Of a stretch of 64,000 nucleotides of DNA, positions 37,601 to 44,538 are shown piece by piece. The notes beneath the pieces are model-generated. The model worked only from the letters and a program-made list of their open reading frames with translations, had not been told where the DNA came from and ran no database searches. Location: NCBI RefSeq assembly GCF_003711265.1, contig NZ_CP024634.1, forward strand, positions 2,418,001 through 2,482,000. The letters run 5' to 3'. Numbering within the stretch: the stretch's first letter is position 1; every line of letters starts with the position of its first letter. The stretch is from Bathymodiolus thermophilus thioautotrophic gill symbiont. Its GTDB lineage: Bacteria; Pseudomonadota; Gammaproteobacteria; PS1; Pseudothioglobaceae. Both the position numbers and the translations under genes were made by a program.

Positions 37601-38467
37601 GCTAGTGGGTTTGAGGCAGTTATGACAGGTGTCACTGTGCTTAATATAGTACCCATAAATCCTAATCCTTACTATAACAAAGACATATTCAATGGTGGCA
37701 TAGCGAATGGCTTAGGGATGGAGGATCATGGGCTGTTCCATGGTGGCATAGTAAGTGACATAGGCATAGTATCAAATCCTAAACCGTTTGATATTTATGA
37801 CTTACTTAATAATATTGCTCAACCTGATTCTACAATCAATATTGAGCAAGACAGAACCTATTTTTGGTCCTCTTCTAGCCATTCTGGAGTGGCTTTGAGC
37901 ATGGGGTTAGACCGATCAAAACCTACAGTCTATTATGGGAATACTGTTAAAAGTAATGCCCTCAGCGTGCGCTGTATTAAAAATAGTAAAGCATCGAAAA
38001 AAGCAGATATGATTTCGAAAATGACAAATATAGCATTGAACAAGCCCACTGCACAATCTTCTACCTTTGCTACCGCTGCCAGTAGTCGAGCTGTTGATGG
38101 TAACACCAATGGCGACTATTTTCATAATAGCGTTTCTAGCACTCAACCTGAGTTAATAAATCCTTGGTGGCATGTTGACTTGCAGAAAAAATCTTATATT
38201 GCAAAAATTAATATCTTTAATCGAACCGACTGTTGTAAAGATAGGTTAGGGAATTATCGAGTTACTATTGCCGACGATGCTAGTTTTACTCAGGTTAAGT
38301 ATGTCAATGAATTTTATACCGCCCCTAATCCACAAGCAACAATTGACTTATCTGCATACGATGTGACGGGTCGTTATATTAAAGTTGAGGCACTTAAAGT
38401 TATTGGCGAGACGGCATATTTATCTTTAGCAGAGGTTCAAGTAATAGGTGCCCCCGCTCCTGATTAG
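31676..38467 (+). CDS. Giant secreted mosaic protein with five lectin-like (Fib_succ_major-type) domains
   Basis: 2263 residues from the ATG at 31676 (MQTVKTLIIGLFIYGLSGIG, a signal peptide). Rough order: unassigned N-terminus to 250; Ser-Gly-Asp linker 252-290; lectin-like domain 1 at 299-626 with an inserted discoidin-like segment (about 456-609); putative-Ig 631-717; Big_2-type Ig 718-801; domain 2 at 804-1027; putative-Ig 1031-1117; Big_2 1121-1212; domain 3 at 1216-1600, split by amphipathic repeats and a Lys/Glu/Arg helix (1296-1462); near-identical domains 4 (1606-1847) and 5 (1855-2104); F5/8 type C domain 2116-2262. Each lectin-like domain shows GICAPGWHIPT, FWSSS and SVRCI-type motifs. 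A surface adhesin role is inferred. Confidence 0.85.
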   Translation: MQTVKTLIIGLFIYGLSGIGISAFSFDNITPQPKASAPATLDNNPDTSALSKIASKAFVSSMFKNRDIYVEFLKHLHTSLSLKDNFKDLNDFLSARCRNECDVKSISAVLEKLRAANLFFWIGKYRTNLTFNNRGQTFTVFITNGSEVENDGKVVDGSVFINNIPIYSATFKNRQLTWDYDTNLILSNKSKGNLTFSDVLTKDSYEGRSFLGTLMVNSKITGKEETHKFIGFSRVQMPTKLSAKRKDSLKGKSGSKSGSGSGSDSGSDSGSDSENGSESGSGNNSENNSAINHYQTKAMKVSTIDYKTQIFGSQVWTVENMHHFPTELMTGVFTGDNDDIKYYEWASAMNTEVTEASQGICAKGWHIPTDADWKELENYFQMSKVHQNKNNAYRGKDQASMLHQGRFNAELLGFFKHNSLQEKGKEVYFASSSKSIKGHFTGRKISTVPTSNARFVLIKQVTLGKMAIGEVEVMYRGKNIALYKKTTSQEASMNSKSFVWAKGNAIIDGKTSTGLLSADNSNNKWIVIDLGSEYKIDSIKIKDLIHDSKRISAKELAIFTSKKAINFRKTLQELRDDPEVENVGISIMRPSTDPDHNFIISAITLDLWRGDIDNTIGSSVRCIQNDTIPNLAATSIENNIQIGKPIEPPIRISNFTSGGVDSWSISPALDNGLVFGTKTGVISGTPNKLQSRTKYKITATNGEGTSTIVVYITILPILINKIEISGKDVLKIGETTQLSAIISPSNANNQTLSWFTDKVASIDKTGKVTGLEEGIASIRAVSSSGLVVGRFEILVVDSQTVVVDKKSYKIVLSQATGKAWLDRNLGASRACKTVSDVACYGDLYQWGRGNDGHQSRGNVKKTTVLASSITPDNGSFITSNTPYAGADFHNHTSANVLIGSDWTADGVDQSGRKRVAAWLGTGVNNICPIGFRVPTAYELKTEFGSVFRKYRDTPNMNTLWRLPLSGNRNAQGKLENLGNKGFYWAKNSVNLTSNLYTSNGLEVDSSNNLSILKEKRIQGFSVRCIENITDAPIIMPSVEQLSASIGENITPITFANFGADASQWLINPMPNNGLSFDNHTGTISGNPNKKTPEIYYHVTAVNDSGTDTAVVRITVNSVAVPVTSIQLSHNTIQIDGKNILKVGETIQLSAGITPGNATIQDVLWTVKSNHATISGTQGVATLTGVSIGVAEVHATSLDGEYVVAKLTVHIIDTVFKGKIYNKVISPATGRVWLDRNLGASQVCVDDKGSECYGGLYQFGRPMDDHQRRINTNIQRKQAQTIKPNEDTFFTNINEAEVIDTPPKKKLKVSTIWGDIGDKIEDVTIRPIGVAASAVGKIADKIIHTGTDAAKVVIHAGTDAAKVAIHAGASALGSIAHAGASMFGSIFGSSKSDKEKKEEERKEKAEREKERVEKEKERVREEKERVEREKERERVEKEKAREKAKKEKEKERQAILAQYANPPQKYDWTVADKTGSSRVQFWSNDSGNGICPVGFRVPSIGELNAEMDYFPESGGVMALKSFLKLPAAGKRQLYDGVIKGEGIEGYYWSNTSLESHHTQSLVFSPASMRVSNNFNENANLGKSPARMHTANANGYSIRCISSKITGGMEIKGIKYKTVRIGKQVWTAENMRHVSGKNTFFTNFDNGVYSYKDKLSNDKEYGKYYTWSAAMKGATKEGAQGICAPGWHIPTAYDWKVLQRYLGMDTADLNKNGVWIGNDQGTQLKVGGASGFEAVMTGVTVLQKINNIVPINSNPYDNNGILNGGIVSGIGISNSGPFNNIGFYNDSIFSNIPPHVVTTNIKRDRTYFWSSSSHSGVAWSMGLDRSKPTVYYGNTVKSNALSVRCIKNNKVPTYKKGMEIESIKYKTVQIGKQVWTAENMRHVSGKNTFSTNFDNGIYSYKDKLSNDKEYGKYYTWSAAMKGATKEGAQGICAPGWHIPTAYDWKVLQRYLGMDTADLNKNGVWIGNDQGTQLKVGGASGFEAVMTGVTVLNIVPINPNPYYNKDIFNGGIANGLGMEDHGLFHGGIVSDIGIVSNPKPFDIYDLLNNIAQPDSTINIEQDRTYFWSSSSHSGVALSMGLDRSKPTVYYGNTVKSNALSVRCIKNSKASKKADMISKMTNIALNKPTAQSSTFATAASSRAVDGNTNGDYFHNSVSSTQPELINPWWHVDLQKKSYIAKINIFNRTDCCKDRLGNYRVTIADDASFTQVKYVNEFYTAPNPQATIDLSAYDVTGRYIKVEALKVIGETAYLSLAEVQVIGAPAPD
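36491..37983 (+). repeat. Tandem duplication of about 747 bp inside the giant gene
   Basis: Two direct copies start at about 36491 and 37238. Their first 400 and last 140 bases are almost identical, while the middle (36896-37078 versus 37643-37849) is strongly diverged in sequence and length. The encoded modules are lectin-like domains 4 and 5. Confidence 0.93.
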
Positions 38468-38499
38468 GGTGAATAATATTTAGTTTTTGAAATCAGTAT

Positions 38500-38535
38500 T
38501 ACCTGTAATTTACAATATAAGACAAATTACAGGTA
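38500..38535 (+). terminator. Hairpin after the giant gene
   Basis: A perfect 12-bp stem (TACCTGTAATTT / AAATTACAGGTA) with a 12-base loop, 33 bases after the stop. No long T-run follows, so it may be an RNA-stabilising or attenuating hairpin upstream of the 541-residue gene. Confidence 0.55.
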
Positions 38536-38575
38536 TTAAGAAGTATATTTACATTTAAAAAATATAGGACATTTT

Positions 38576-40201
38576 ATGATATTAACAAAATTTAATTTTT
38601 TAACACTAATTTTTAGTGCCTTATTAACATTTAATATTAATGCTGGCACATGTACGCCATTAGAGGATGATGAACTTGATGAACAAATATCGCAACAAGA
38701 AAGTGGATCATTCACTGAAGACAGCGTTCCCACAGAAAGTGAATATGTTGCTAGTGTTGATGAGAACATCAGCGAGGTGTCGATAGAAACATCTACATTC
38801 CTAGAAGACGGTGTCTTGGAGGCGGCTGAACTAATAACCTTAGAAGAGGCCGCTCTAGCTCTTGGTGTTATTGGCATAGTTGCATTAGCGGGATTCGTGT
38901 CTTACAATGTTTTAAAAATCTGGCTCAACCCTTATGCAACAACTGATCAAAAAGTAGAATCGACAATTGCCCAAATTCCATTCGTAGGCATGGTCGCAGC
39001 CTTTTATTATGAGAAGTACAAGTATTCTAAGAAACAAGAGAAAGTTTATGTTACATTAATAAATACTTCTAATGAATCTCACTATGCCATTAATAACCTA
39101 GAGGTTACCGATCTAAAGGCATATGTATTGAAAATTGAAGAGTGGCTCACAAAAGCAATAAATGGCACAACTATTACGGCAATTCTGGAGAATGTTAACA
39201 AAAAATTACTCCGTGATTATGCAAAACAGTATTTGTCATCTGTTAAAAAAATAGGAGATTCTTTACCAAGGATATATGCAAAACAATGGATGAAAGCCTC
39301 TCCAGATTTTATCAAGTTAGATGTTGCCCTTAAAAAGGCAACTGCAGGTGAAGAAAACACCCTACCCAGTATCATTTCTAGTCAGACACTCACACTTTGT
39401 GGCATTAATGATACAACTAATTTTCTAAATTTTACCAACAAATCTTCCAATCAAATAAAAAGATGTTTAGGGGGTATTTTTTACGATTATAGAGCCCATT
39501 TTAACGCCTACTCTTTAGATGATACAATTACAATCAGTGTTCCCGATCGCAAGCACAAGCAAGCTTCTTATAGTTCTTATAAGGAGGTCGTTAAAAATGT
39601 AACCTTTCGTGACCTTCTAACATCTTATGCAAAAACTTATAATCATTTTTTAAGCAATACCAAGATCAGTTATGCCAATAGTATTTATCAAAACAAAGCA
39701 AAGGTAGAAAGAATGGTTTGCCTTAAACAAAAAACTGATGGGGAGAATTTTTTACTAAAGGCGCGAGCAGGAGCGCTAAACTTGGCAAAAAAGAGGTTTG
39801 AAAAAAAGAATAATGTTAACAAATATGGGCAAAGTTTGAACAATGTTTGCTGGCAGCAATTTAACCAAAGTCCTGATTCGCACTATTATTGCAAAGCATA
39901 CCTTAAGTATGATTCACTTAAGGACGCCTCTATTGCTCCTGCATTAGCAAAAATAAACGCTTTGCAGGTAGTAATAGAGAATGCATATAATAATTGCCTT
40001 GAAGGAGGCACCATCAATACTGATACCGATCCTCATAAGGAATTTATCTATGCTTTGAATCATGATCGTTTTTATCCTATGCTTGATGAAGACAATGTCG
40101 CCAAGTTATTTGTTAATGTGTTTCGTGGCATTAAATCAAACCTCATGCTCTCTGTTGCAGGGTATTCCAAAATCTTTTACGAAAACAAAAAACAAAAATA
40201 A
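38576..40201 (+). CDS. Secreted 541-residue protein with a hydrophobic core, unknown function
   Basis: I do not recognise this protein. A signal peptide (MILTKFNFLTLIFSALLTFNINA|G) is followed by an acidic stretch, then a hydrophobic segment ALALGVIGIVALAGFVSYNV near residue 97 and a second one IAQIPFVGMVAAFYY near 131. The remaining 390 residues are mostly helical, Lys-rich and cysteine-poor. The KVESTIAQIPFVGM segment resembles hydrophobic hairpins of some pore-forming or AB-type toxins, but this is impression only. An AGGAC site precedes the ATG. It lies between the giant protein and the intact EGF-like paralogue on the same strand. Confidence 0.7.
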   Translation: MILTKFNFLTLIFSALLTFNINAGTCTPLEDDELDEQISQQESGSFTEDSVPTESEYVASVDENISEVSIETSTFLEDGVLEAAELITLEEAALALGVIGIVALAGFVSYNVLKIWLNPYATTDQKVESTIAQIPFVGMVAAFYYEKYKYSKKQEKVYVTLINTSNESHYAINNLEVTDLKAYVLKIEEWLTKAINGTTITAILENVNKKLLRDYAKQYLSSVKKIGDSLPRIYAKQWMKASPDFIKLDVALKKATAGEENTLPSIISSQTLTLCGINDTTNFLNFTNKSSNQIKRCLGGIFYDYRAHFNAYSLDDTITISVPDRKHKQASYSSYKEVVKNVTFRDLLTSYAKTYNHFLSNTKISYANSIYQNKAKVERMVCLKQKTDGENFLLKARAGALNLAKKRFEKKNNVNKYGQSLNNVCWQQFNQSPDSHYYCKAYLKYDSLKDASIAPALAKINALQVVIENAYNNCLEGGTINTDTDPHKEFIYALNHDRFYPMLDEDNVAKLFVNVFRGIKSNLMLSVAGYSKIFYENKKQK

Positions 40202-40316
40202 TAGGTGGTGGGCTCAACTCTATAAGCACAACTGCTGTTTAAAAAAAATAAGTTCTCTGAAAGTTTATGTATCTTATTTGTCAAAACTTAACTTTGACAA
40301 AGCGTACCGTTGCGTT

Positions 40317-40338
40317 ATGCCATTTTTGAAGATGGCAT
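40317..40338 (+). promoter_or_regulatory. Leader hairpin upstream of the second EGF-like gene
   Basis: ATGCCAT / ATGGCAT stem of 7 bp with an 8-base loop, followed at about 40374 by ATATAATTGAACAGAGATTA, the same block found before the paralogue at 30593. Role unknown; placement in a leader suggests regulation. Confidence 0.45.
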
Positions 40339-40419
40339 GAGGCTTCTGCAAGGCAAGGAGTATTAGCATAAGCCCATATAATTGAACAGAGATTAAAAAA
40401 TTGCAATCAAGGAGAACAA

Positions 40420-41316
40420 ATGAGCGCTATAAAATCAAGTATTTTGAGTTTACTACTTTTCAGCAGTTTTACTGTGTTAGCCACTACTGAATGTATGGAT
40501 ACAGCGGGGAAGATTATTCTAAATTCTTCCGAGGATGAAAGCGGGGCATCATGCAAATGCATACTCGGATATAGCGGGACTCTTATTAAAGAAAGTGAAG
40601 ATAAGTTTTTAGGTACATGCACTCTTATCCAAGACTCCAAAGGTGTATCGTCATATTCTTGGGTTATTCCTATTGCCGTACTGATGCCTGCAGTTGCTAT
40701 TGATTTTGGCATGTTCTACTACGCTTATACAATCGCTGGAATGCCGAATATAACTCGTGAAGAACTTTTTCGTCATCTGCGTCTTTATAATGAGGTTGAT
40801 ATCTCGGGGGCAGATTCTCAAACTTTAGGAGAGGGTACTGATTCTGTATTTAACGAAGTGCGCTCTAATTTTGACCCCTCTGATTCCACAGAAGGAGACT
40901 TTGAATTAAATATGACAGCGGAAGGGTATGAGATAAATATCCCCATGAACGAACTTTTAATTAAAGAAGATTTACCTGTAACACCTCCAGGTGAACCTCC
41001 AGTTACTGAGTTACCTAATTCAACAACCCTCTCGCCTACAGGTGATCCAGATTCTCCAAGGTTCAGCCCTCAAACTGAAGGTAGTTCAGACGAAGGAATA
41101 AATTTAGAGGGATTTAGTGAGCAAGTGAAAAATGTTAGAGAGAATATTATGGAAGAGGCCAATTTAGAGGAAACGAGTAGCGGAGGGGAAGAGGTGAGCG
41201 CATATTTTGAAGGGCAAACAATCTCTAATCCTAGTATTCCTGATATCGCTCCCACAGATACCCTTGTCAATAATATAGAAGAGTGGGAGGAAGATACAAA
41301 CTTAGGTTGTAAGTAG
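40420..41316 (+). CDS. EGF-like / EF-hand-like secreted membrane protein, intact paralogue
   Basis: 298 residues. A signal peptide (MSAIKSSILSLLLFSSFTVLA) leads into an EGF-like stretch with cysteines at TTECMDT, SCKCILGYSG and GTCTLI. A membrane segment follows (VIPIAVLMPAVAIDFGMFYY, about 86-105). The rest is an acidic Ser/Thr/Pro-rich tail with NITREELFRHL and DSVFNEVRS. A good AAGGAG site precedes the ATG. It is a duplicate of the frameshifted gene at 30593, sharing upstream sequence too. EGF-like motifs are rare in bacteria, so host interaction is plausible but not shown. Confidence 0.75.
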   Translation: MSAIKSSILSLLLFSSFTVLATTECMDTAGKIILNSSEDESGASCKCILGYSGTLIKESEDKFLGTCTLIQDSKGVSSYSWVIPIAVLMPAVAIDFGMFYYAYTIAGMPNITREELFRHLRLYNEVDISGADSQTLGEGTDSVFNEVRSNFDPSDSTEGDFELNMTAEGYEINIPMNELLIKEDLPVTPPGEPPVTELPNSTTLSPTGDPDSPRFSPQTEGSSDEGINLEGFSEQVKNVRENIMEEANLEETSSGGEEVSAYFEGQTISNPSIPDIAPTDTLVNNIEEWEEDTNLGCK

Positions 41317-41354
41317 CATCTTAAATTTAAAGCAAGTAGTTAAAGATGCTATGT

Positions 41355-41515
41355 GAAACCTTTGCATAAATATGGATGATTAGAAAAATTCAATTTTTGC
41401 CTACTTGGTGATTTTCTTAAACCTTGTCCTAACAGAACTAAGGCTGGGTTTAAAAAATTACCAAGTGGGTGAAAAGTGGATTCTTAATGATTATTTATAT
41501 TTATGCAAAGGTCTA
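41355..41515. repeat. GAGACC MITE-like element, copy 6
   Basis: Starts GAAACCTTTGCATAAATATG, ends TTATGCAAAGGTCTA, with the usual inner arms. The flanks TATGT and TATAT are near-matching target repeats. A further inverted repeat follows at once (41521-41632). Confidence 0.85.
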
Positions 41516-41520
41516 TATAT

Positions 41521-41632
41521 TAGTAACGCCATTTTCAAAAATAAAATGAATCATATAGTGCCAATACTTGGGATGAGGATGGACGCCAGATTGTTTGGTT
41601 TATTTTTAAAAATGGTATTATGCAAAAGTCTC
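41521..41632. repeat. Second inverted repeat with a lone MITE end, between EGF-like gene and glnS
   Basis: TAGTAACGCCATTTTCAAAA at the left pairs with AAAAATGGTATTA at the right (about 20 of 24 bases, arms ending near 41620), enclosing about 50 unrelated bases. It is followed directly by TGCAAAAGTCTCC, a lone copy of the MITE end. It may be a chimeric or older element. Confidence 0.55.
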
Positions 41633-41678
41633 CCTATATTTATTCAGTCAGATTACCCCACTACTGCCACTATCACGC

Positions 41679-41693
41679 TATAATTTAACACCT
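41679..41693 (+). promoter_or_regulatory. TATAAT box 9 bases upstream of the glnS start (leaderless candidate)
   Basis: A perfect TATAAT at 41679-41684 leaves 9 bases before the ATG at 41694, so transcription would begin within a few bases of the start codon. No ribosome-binding site is visible in TTAACACCT. Confidence 0.5.
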
Positions 41694-43364
41694 ATGAGCA
41701 ATAACACATCAAACGACAAGCCTGTAATAAATTTTATTCGCCATCAAATTAATGATGATTTGGCATTAAATTTACACAAATCTATTCAAACGCGTTTCCC
41801 GCCTGAGCCAAATGGCTATTTGCATATTGGTCATGCGAAATCTATTTGCCTTAATTTTGCTTTGGCACAAGATTATAACGGCAAATGTAATTTGCGTTTT
41901 GATGACACCAATCCTGTCAAAGAAGATTTGGCATTTATTGAATCTATCAAAAGTGATGTGCAATGGCTAGGCTTTAATTGGGATGGTGAAATTCGATACA
42001 GTTCACATTACTTTCCAAAATTTTATGACTATGCAATTGAACTCATTAACAAAGAGTTGGCGTATGTGTGCTTTTTAAATGCAGAAGAAACACGCACTTA
42101 TCGTGGCACACTCAAAGAAGCAGGTAAAGATAGCCCTTATCGCAACACGCCAAAAGCAGAAAACTTAGCCCTACTTGCACAAATGAAAGAGGGTAAATTC
42201 TCCGAAGGTGAATGCGTATTGCGTGCCAAAATTGATATGTCGTCATCATTTATGTGTATGCGTGACCCAGCACTTTACCGCATTCGTTTTGACAAGCATC
42301 ATCAAACTGGAAACGAATGGCGCATTTATCCAATGTATGATTTTGCTCATTGTATTTCAGATGCAATTGAGGGGGTTACCCACTCGCTTTGCACATTAGA
42401 ATTTCAGGACAATCGCCGTTTATACGACTGGATATTGGAAAATTTAGACGAGTTCAACAAGCCAAATCGCCCACATCAATATGAATTTTCACGCCTAAAT
42501 CTTGAATATACGGTAATGAGCAAGCGCAAATTACAACAATTGGTGGCACATAATTTGGTATCTGGCTGGGACGACCCACGCATGCCAACCCTTTCAGGTT
42601 TGCGTCGTCGTGGTTATACCGCTGCCAGTATTCGTAATTTTGTTGACAAAATCGGCATCTCAAAAGTAGACAGCATGACTGATATGGCAATTTTAGAAGC
42701 CTCTATACGCGATGATCTTAATGTTATTGCGCCTCGCACTATGGGCGTGATTGACCCCATTAAAATCATCATTGAAAATTACCCTGAAGGGAAAATTGAA
42801 ACACTTCAAGCACCTATTCACCCACAAAATGAAGATATGGGTAAGCGTGAAATTTTCTTCTCCAGAGAGCTGTATATTGACAGAGCAGATTTTGAAGAAA
42901 TAGCGCCAAATAAGAAGTTTAAACGCCTAGCCATTGATAAAGAAGTGCGTTTGCGTAATGCTTATGTCATTAATGCCACCACCTTTGACACCGATTTTGA
43001 TGGCAATATAACCACCGTATATGCCACTTATGACCCAGACACTTTGGGCAAAAATCCTACTGATGGTCGCAAAATAAAAGGGGTGATTCATTTTGTTGAA
43101 GCCAGCAAAGCACTCAGGGCAGAATTTAGATTATATGACAGATTATTCACCCTCGAAAATCCAGGTAAAAACGACCACTTTGAGCAATTACTCAACCCAG
43201 AATCTCTGGTAACCACTTATGGTATCGTTGAGCCGAGTATGCAAGATGCCAAGCCTGAGCAGGCTTATCAATTTGAGCGTGAAGGCTATTTTTGTAGAGA
43301 CAGTCAAACCGAAAATTTGGTGTTTAATAAAACAGTTAGCCTGCGTGACACTTGGGGAAAATAG
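41694..43364 (+). CDS. glnS: Glutaminyl-tRNA synthetase
   Basis: 556 residues, normal for bacterial GlnRS. Class I signatures are clear: [20 protein letters not shown] (HIGH) near 36 and VMSKRKL (KMSKS-like, MSKRK) near 270, plus [20 protein letters not shown]. The C-terminal beta-barrel anticodon domain is complete to [13 protein letters not shown]. It charges tRNA-Gln directly. It is convergent with hemW across a 22-bp palindrome. Confidence 0.97.
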   Translation: MSNNTSNDKPVINFIRHQINDDLALNLHKSIQTRFPPEPNGYLHIGHAKSICLNFALAQDYNGKCNLRFDDTNPVKEDLAFIESIKSDVQWLGFNWDGEIRYSSHYFPKFYDYAIELINKELAYVCFLNAEETRTYRGTLKEAGKDSPYRNTPKAENLALLAQMKEGKFSEGECVLRAKIDMSSSFMCMRDPALYRIRFDKHHQTGNEWRIYPMYDFAHCISDAIEGVTHSLCTLEFQDNRRLYDWILENLDEFNKPNRPHQYEFSRLNLEYTVMSKRKLQQLVAHNLVSGWDDPRMPTLSGLRRRGYTAASIRNFVDKIGISKVDSMTDMAILEASIRDDLNVIAPRTMGVIDPIKIIIENYPEGKIETLQAPIHPQNEDMGKREIFFSRELYIDRADFEEIAPNKKFKRLAIDKEVRLRNAYVINATTFDTDFDGNITTVYATYDPDTLGKNPTDGRKIKGVIHFVEASKALRAEFRLYDRLFTLENPGKNDHFEQLLNPESLVTTYGIVEPSMQDAKPEQAYQFEREGYFCRDSQTENLVFNKTVSLRDTWGK

Positions 43365-43403
43365 GTTTAAACGCATGCTGAGGCTCTGGCAATGCGTTAA
43401 TTT

Positions 43404-43425
43404 GAGACCCTTATGCAAAGGTCTC
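43404..43425. repeat. 22-bp palindrome made of two fused MITE ends
   Basis: GAGACC, five bases, then TGCAAAGGTCTC: both terminal motifs of the GAGACC repeat with the whole interior lost. It lies between the convergent glnS and hemW and could act as a bidirectional terminator, since A- and T-runs flank it. Confidence 0.7.
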
Positions 43426-43431
43426 AAATTA

Positions 43432-44538
43432 TTATAAAAAAATCTGCTGCAAATCATTTAAAAAATCAAAGCCTTTTTCTGTAGCCCTAATATTGCCCTT
43501 TTGTTCTAATAACCCCAGTTCAAAGGCTTTTTGCAATGGTTCTTTGATATTGTCAAGCGTCAATCCTGTTCTTTGCACAAATAAATCAGGCGCAAAGCCT
43601 GCTTTCAGCCTTAATGCATTTAACATAAATTCAAAACTAGATTGCGTTACAGGAGTTGTCTTATGCTGATTATTTTGCATAAAATCCACTGGTGATTTTG
43701 ATTGCAGAGTGCGGATAATTTCATCATCCAAGGTAATCTTTCCATGTGCGCCAGCGCCAATCCCTAAATAATCGCCAAATTGCCAATAATTTACATTGTG
43801 TTTTGCAGGTCGCTGTGAAAATGCCGAAATCTCGTATTGAGGAAACCCTGCCTGCACTAATAATTGATGTGCTTGTTCTTGTATTTCCCAATTCGTTTCT
43901 TGTGAAAGTGTGGGTGGGTATTTGGCAAAAAAAGTATTCGGCTCAATCGTAAGTTGATAAAAAGACAGGTGCGCTGGATTGAGCGCAATGGCTTGCTTTA
44001 CATCACTCAAACATTCGGCAACACTTTGATTTTCAAAACCAAACATCAGATCAATATTAATATTGTCAAAACCACACGCCTGCGCCCCTTGCACTGTTTC
44101 AACTGCTTGTTGTGCAGAATGTATTCTGCCTAAATTTTGCAAATGCGTGTCATTAAAAGATTGCACGCCAATTGACAAGCGATTGACACCCATTGCTCTA
44201 AAAGCGCTAAATTTTTCCTTGTCACTTGCCCCAGGATTGGCCTCTAGCGTGATTTCAATATCTTTGGCAAAAACCAACCTTTCTTGCAATCCTAAAAACA
44301 ATTCCTCCATCGCATCAATAGCACACAAACTAGGCGTGCCACCACCAATAAAAATCGTTTGTATTTCTCGATTTTGCACCAAATTTTCTTGCAATTGATT
44401 GTCTAAATCTGCCAACACAGCTTGCATATAAGCCTTGTCATTATCCCCTTGTTGCTGGTGTGAATTAAAATCACAATAGGGACATTTTTTCACACACCAA
44501 GGATAGTGAATATAAAGTGAAAGTGGCGGTAAAGTCAT
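43432..44538 (-). CDS. hemW: HemW-like radical SAM haem chaperone
   Basis: 368 residues. The radical SAM cluster CVKKCPYCDF (Cys15, 19, 22) follows IHYPW, and the rest matches HemW/HemN-like proteins: TIFIGGGTPSLC, LEANPGASDKEKF, VNRLSIGVQSFND, LTIEPNTFF and YLGIGAGAHGKI. HemW inserts haem into respiratory enzymes; it is often mis-annotated as coproporphyrinogen oxidase. Its start overlaps the rdgB stop by 4 bases. Confidence 0.93.
   Translation of the reverse strand: MTLPPLSLYIHYPWCVKKCPYCDFNSHQQQGDNDKAYMQAVLADLDNQLQENLVQNREIQTIFIGGGTPSLCAIDAMEELFLGLQERLVFAKDIEITLEANPGASDKEKFSAFRAMGVNRLSIGVQSFNDTHLQNLGRIHSAQQAVETVQGAQACGFDNINIDLMFGFENQSVAECLSDVKQAIALNPAHLSFYQLTIEPNTFFAKYPPTLSQETNWEIQEQAHQLLVQAGFPQYEISAFSQRPAKHNVNYWQFGDYLGIGAGAHGKITLDDEIIRTLQSKSPVDFMQNNQHKTTPVTQSSFEFMLNALRLKAGFAPDLFVQRTGLTLDNIKEPLQKAFELGLLEQKGNIRATEKGFDFLNDLQQIFL

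Noticed and set aside
36491-37983. Lectin-like domains with a variable centre as targets of a diversity-generating retroelement
   Set aside because: No reverse transcriptase, template repeat or accessory gene is in the window, and the variable centre changes in length with no adenine-specific pattern that I can see.
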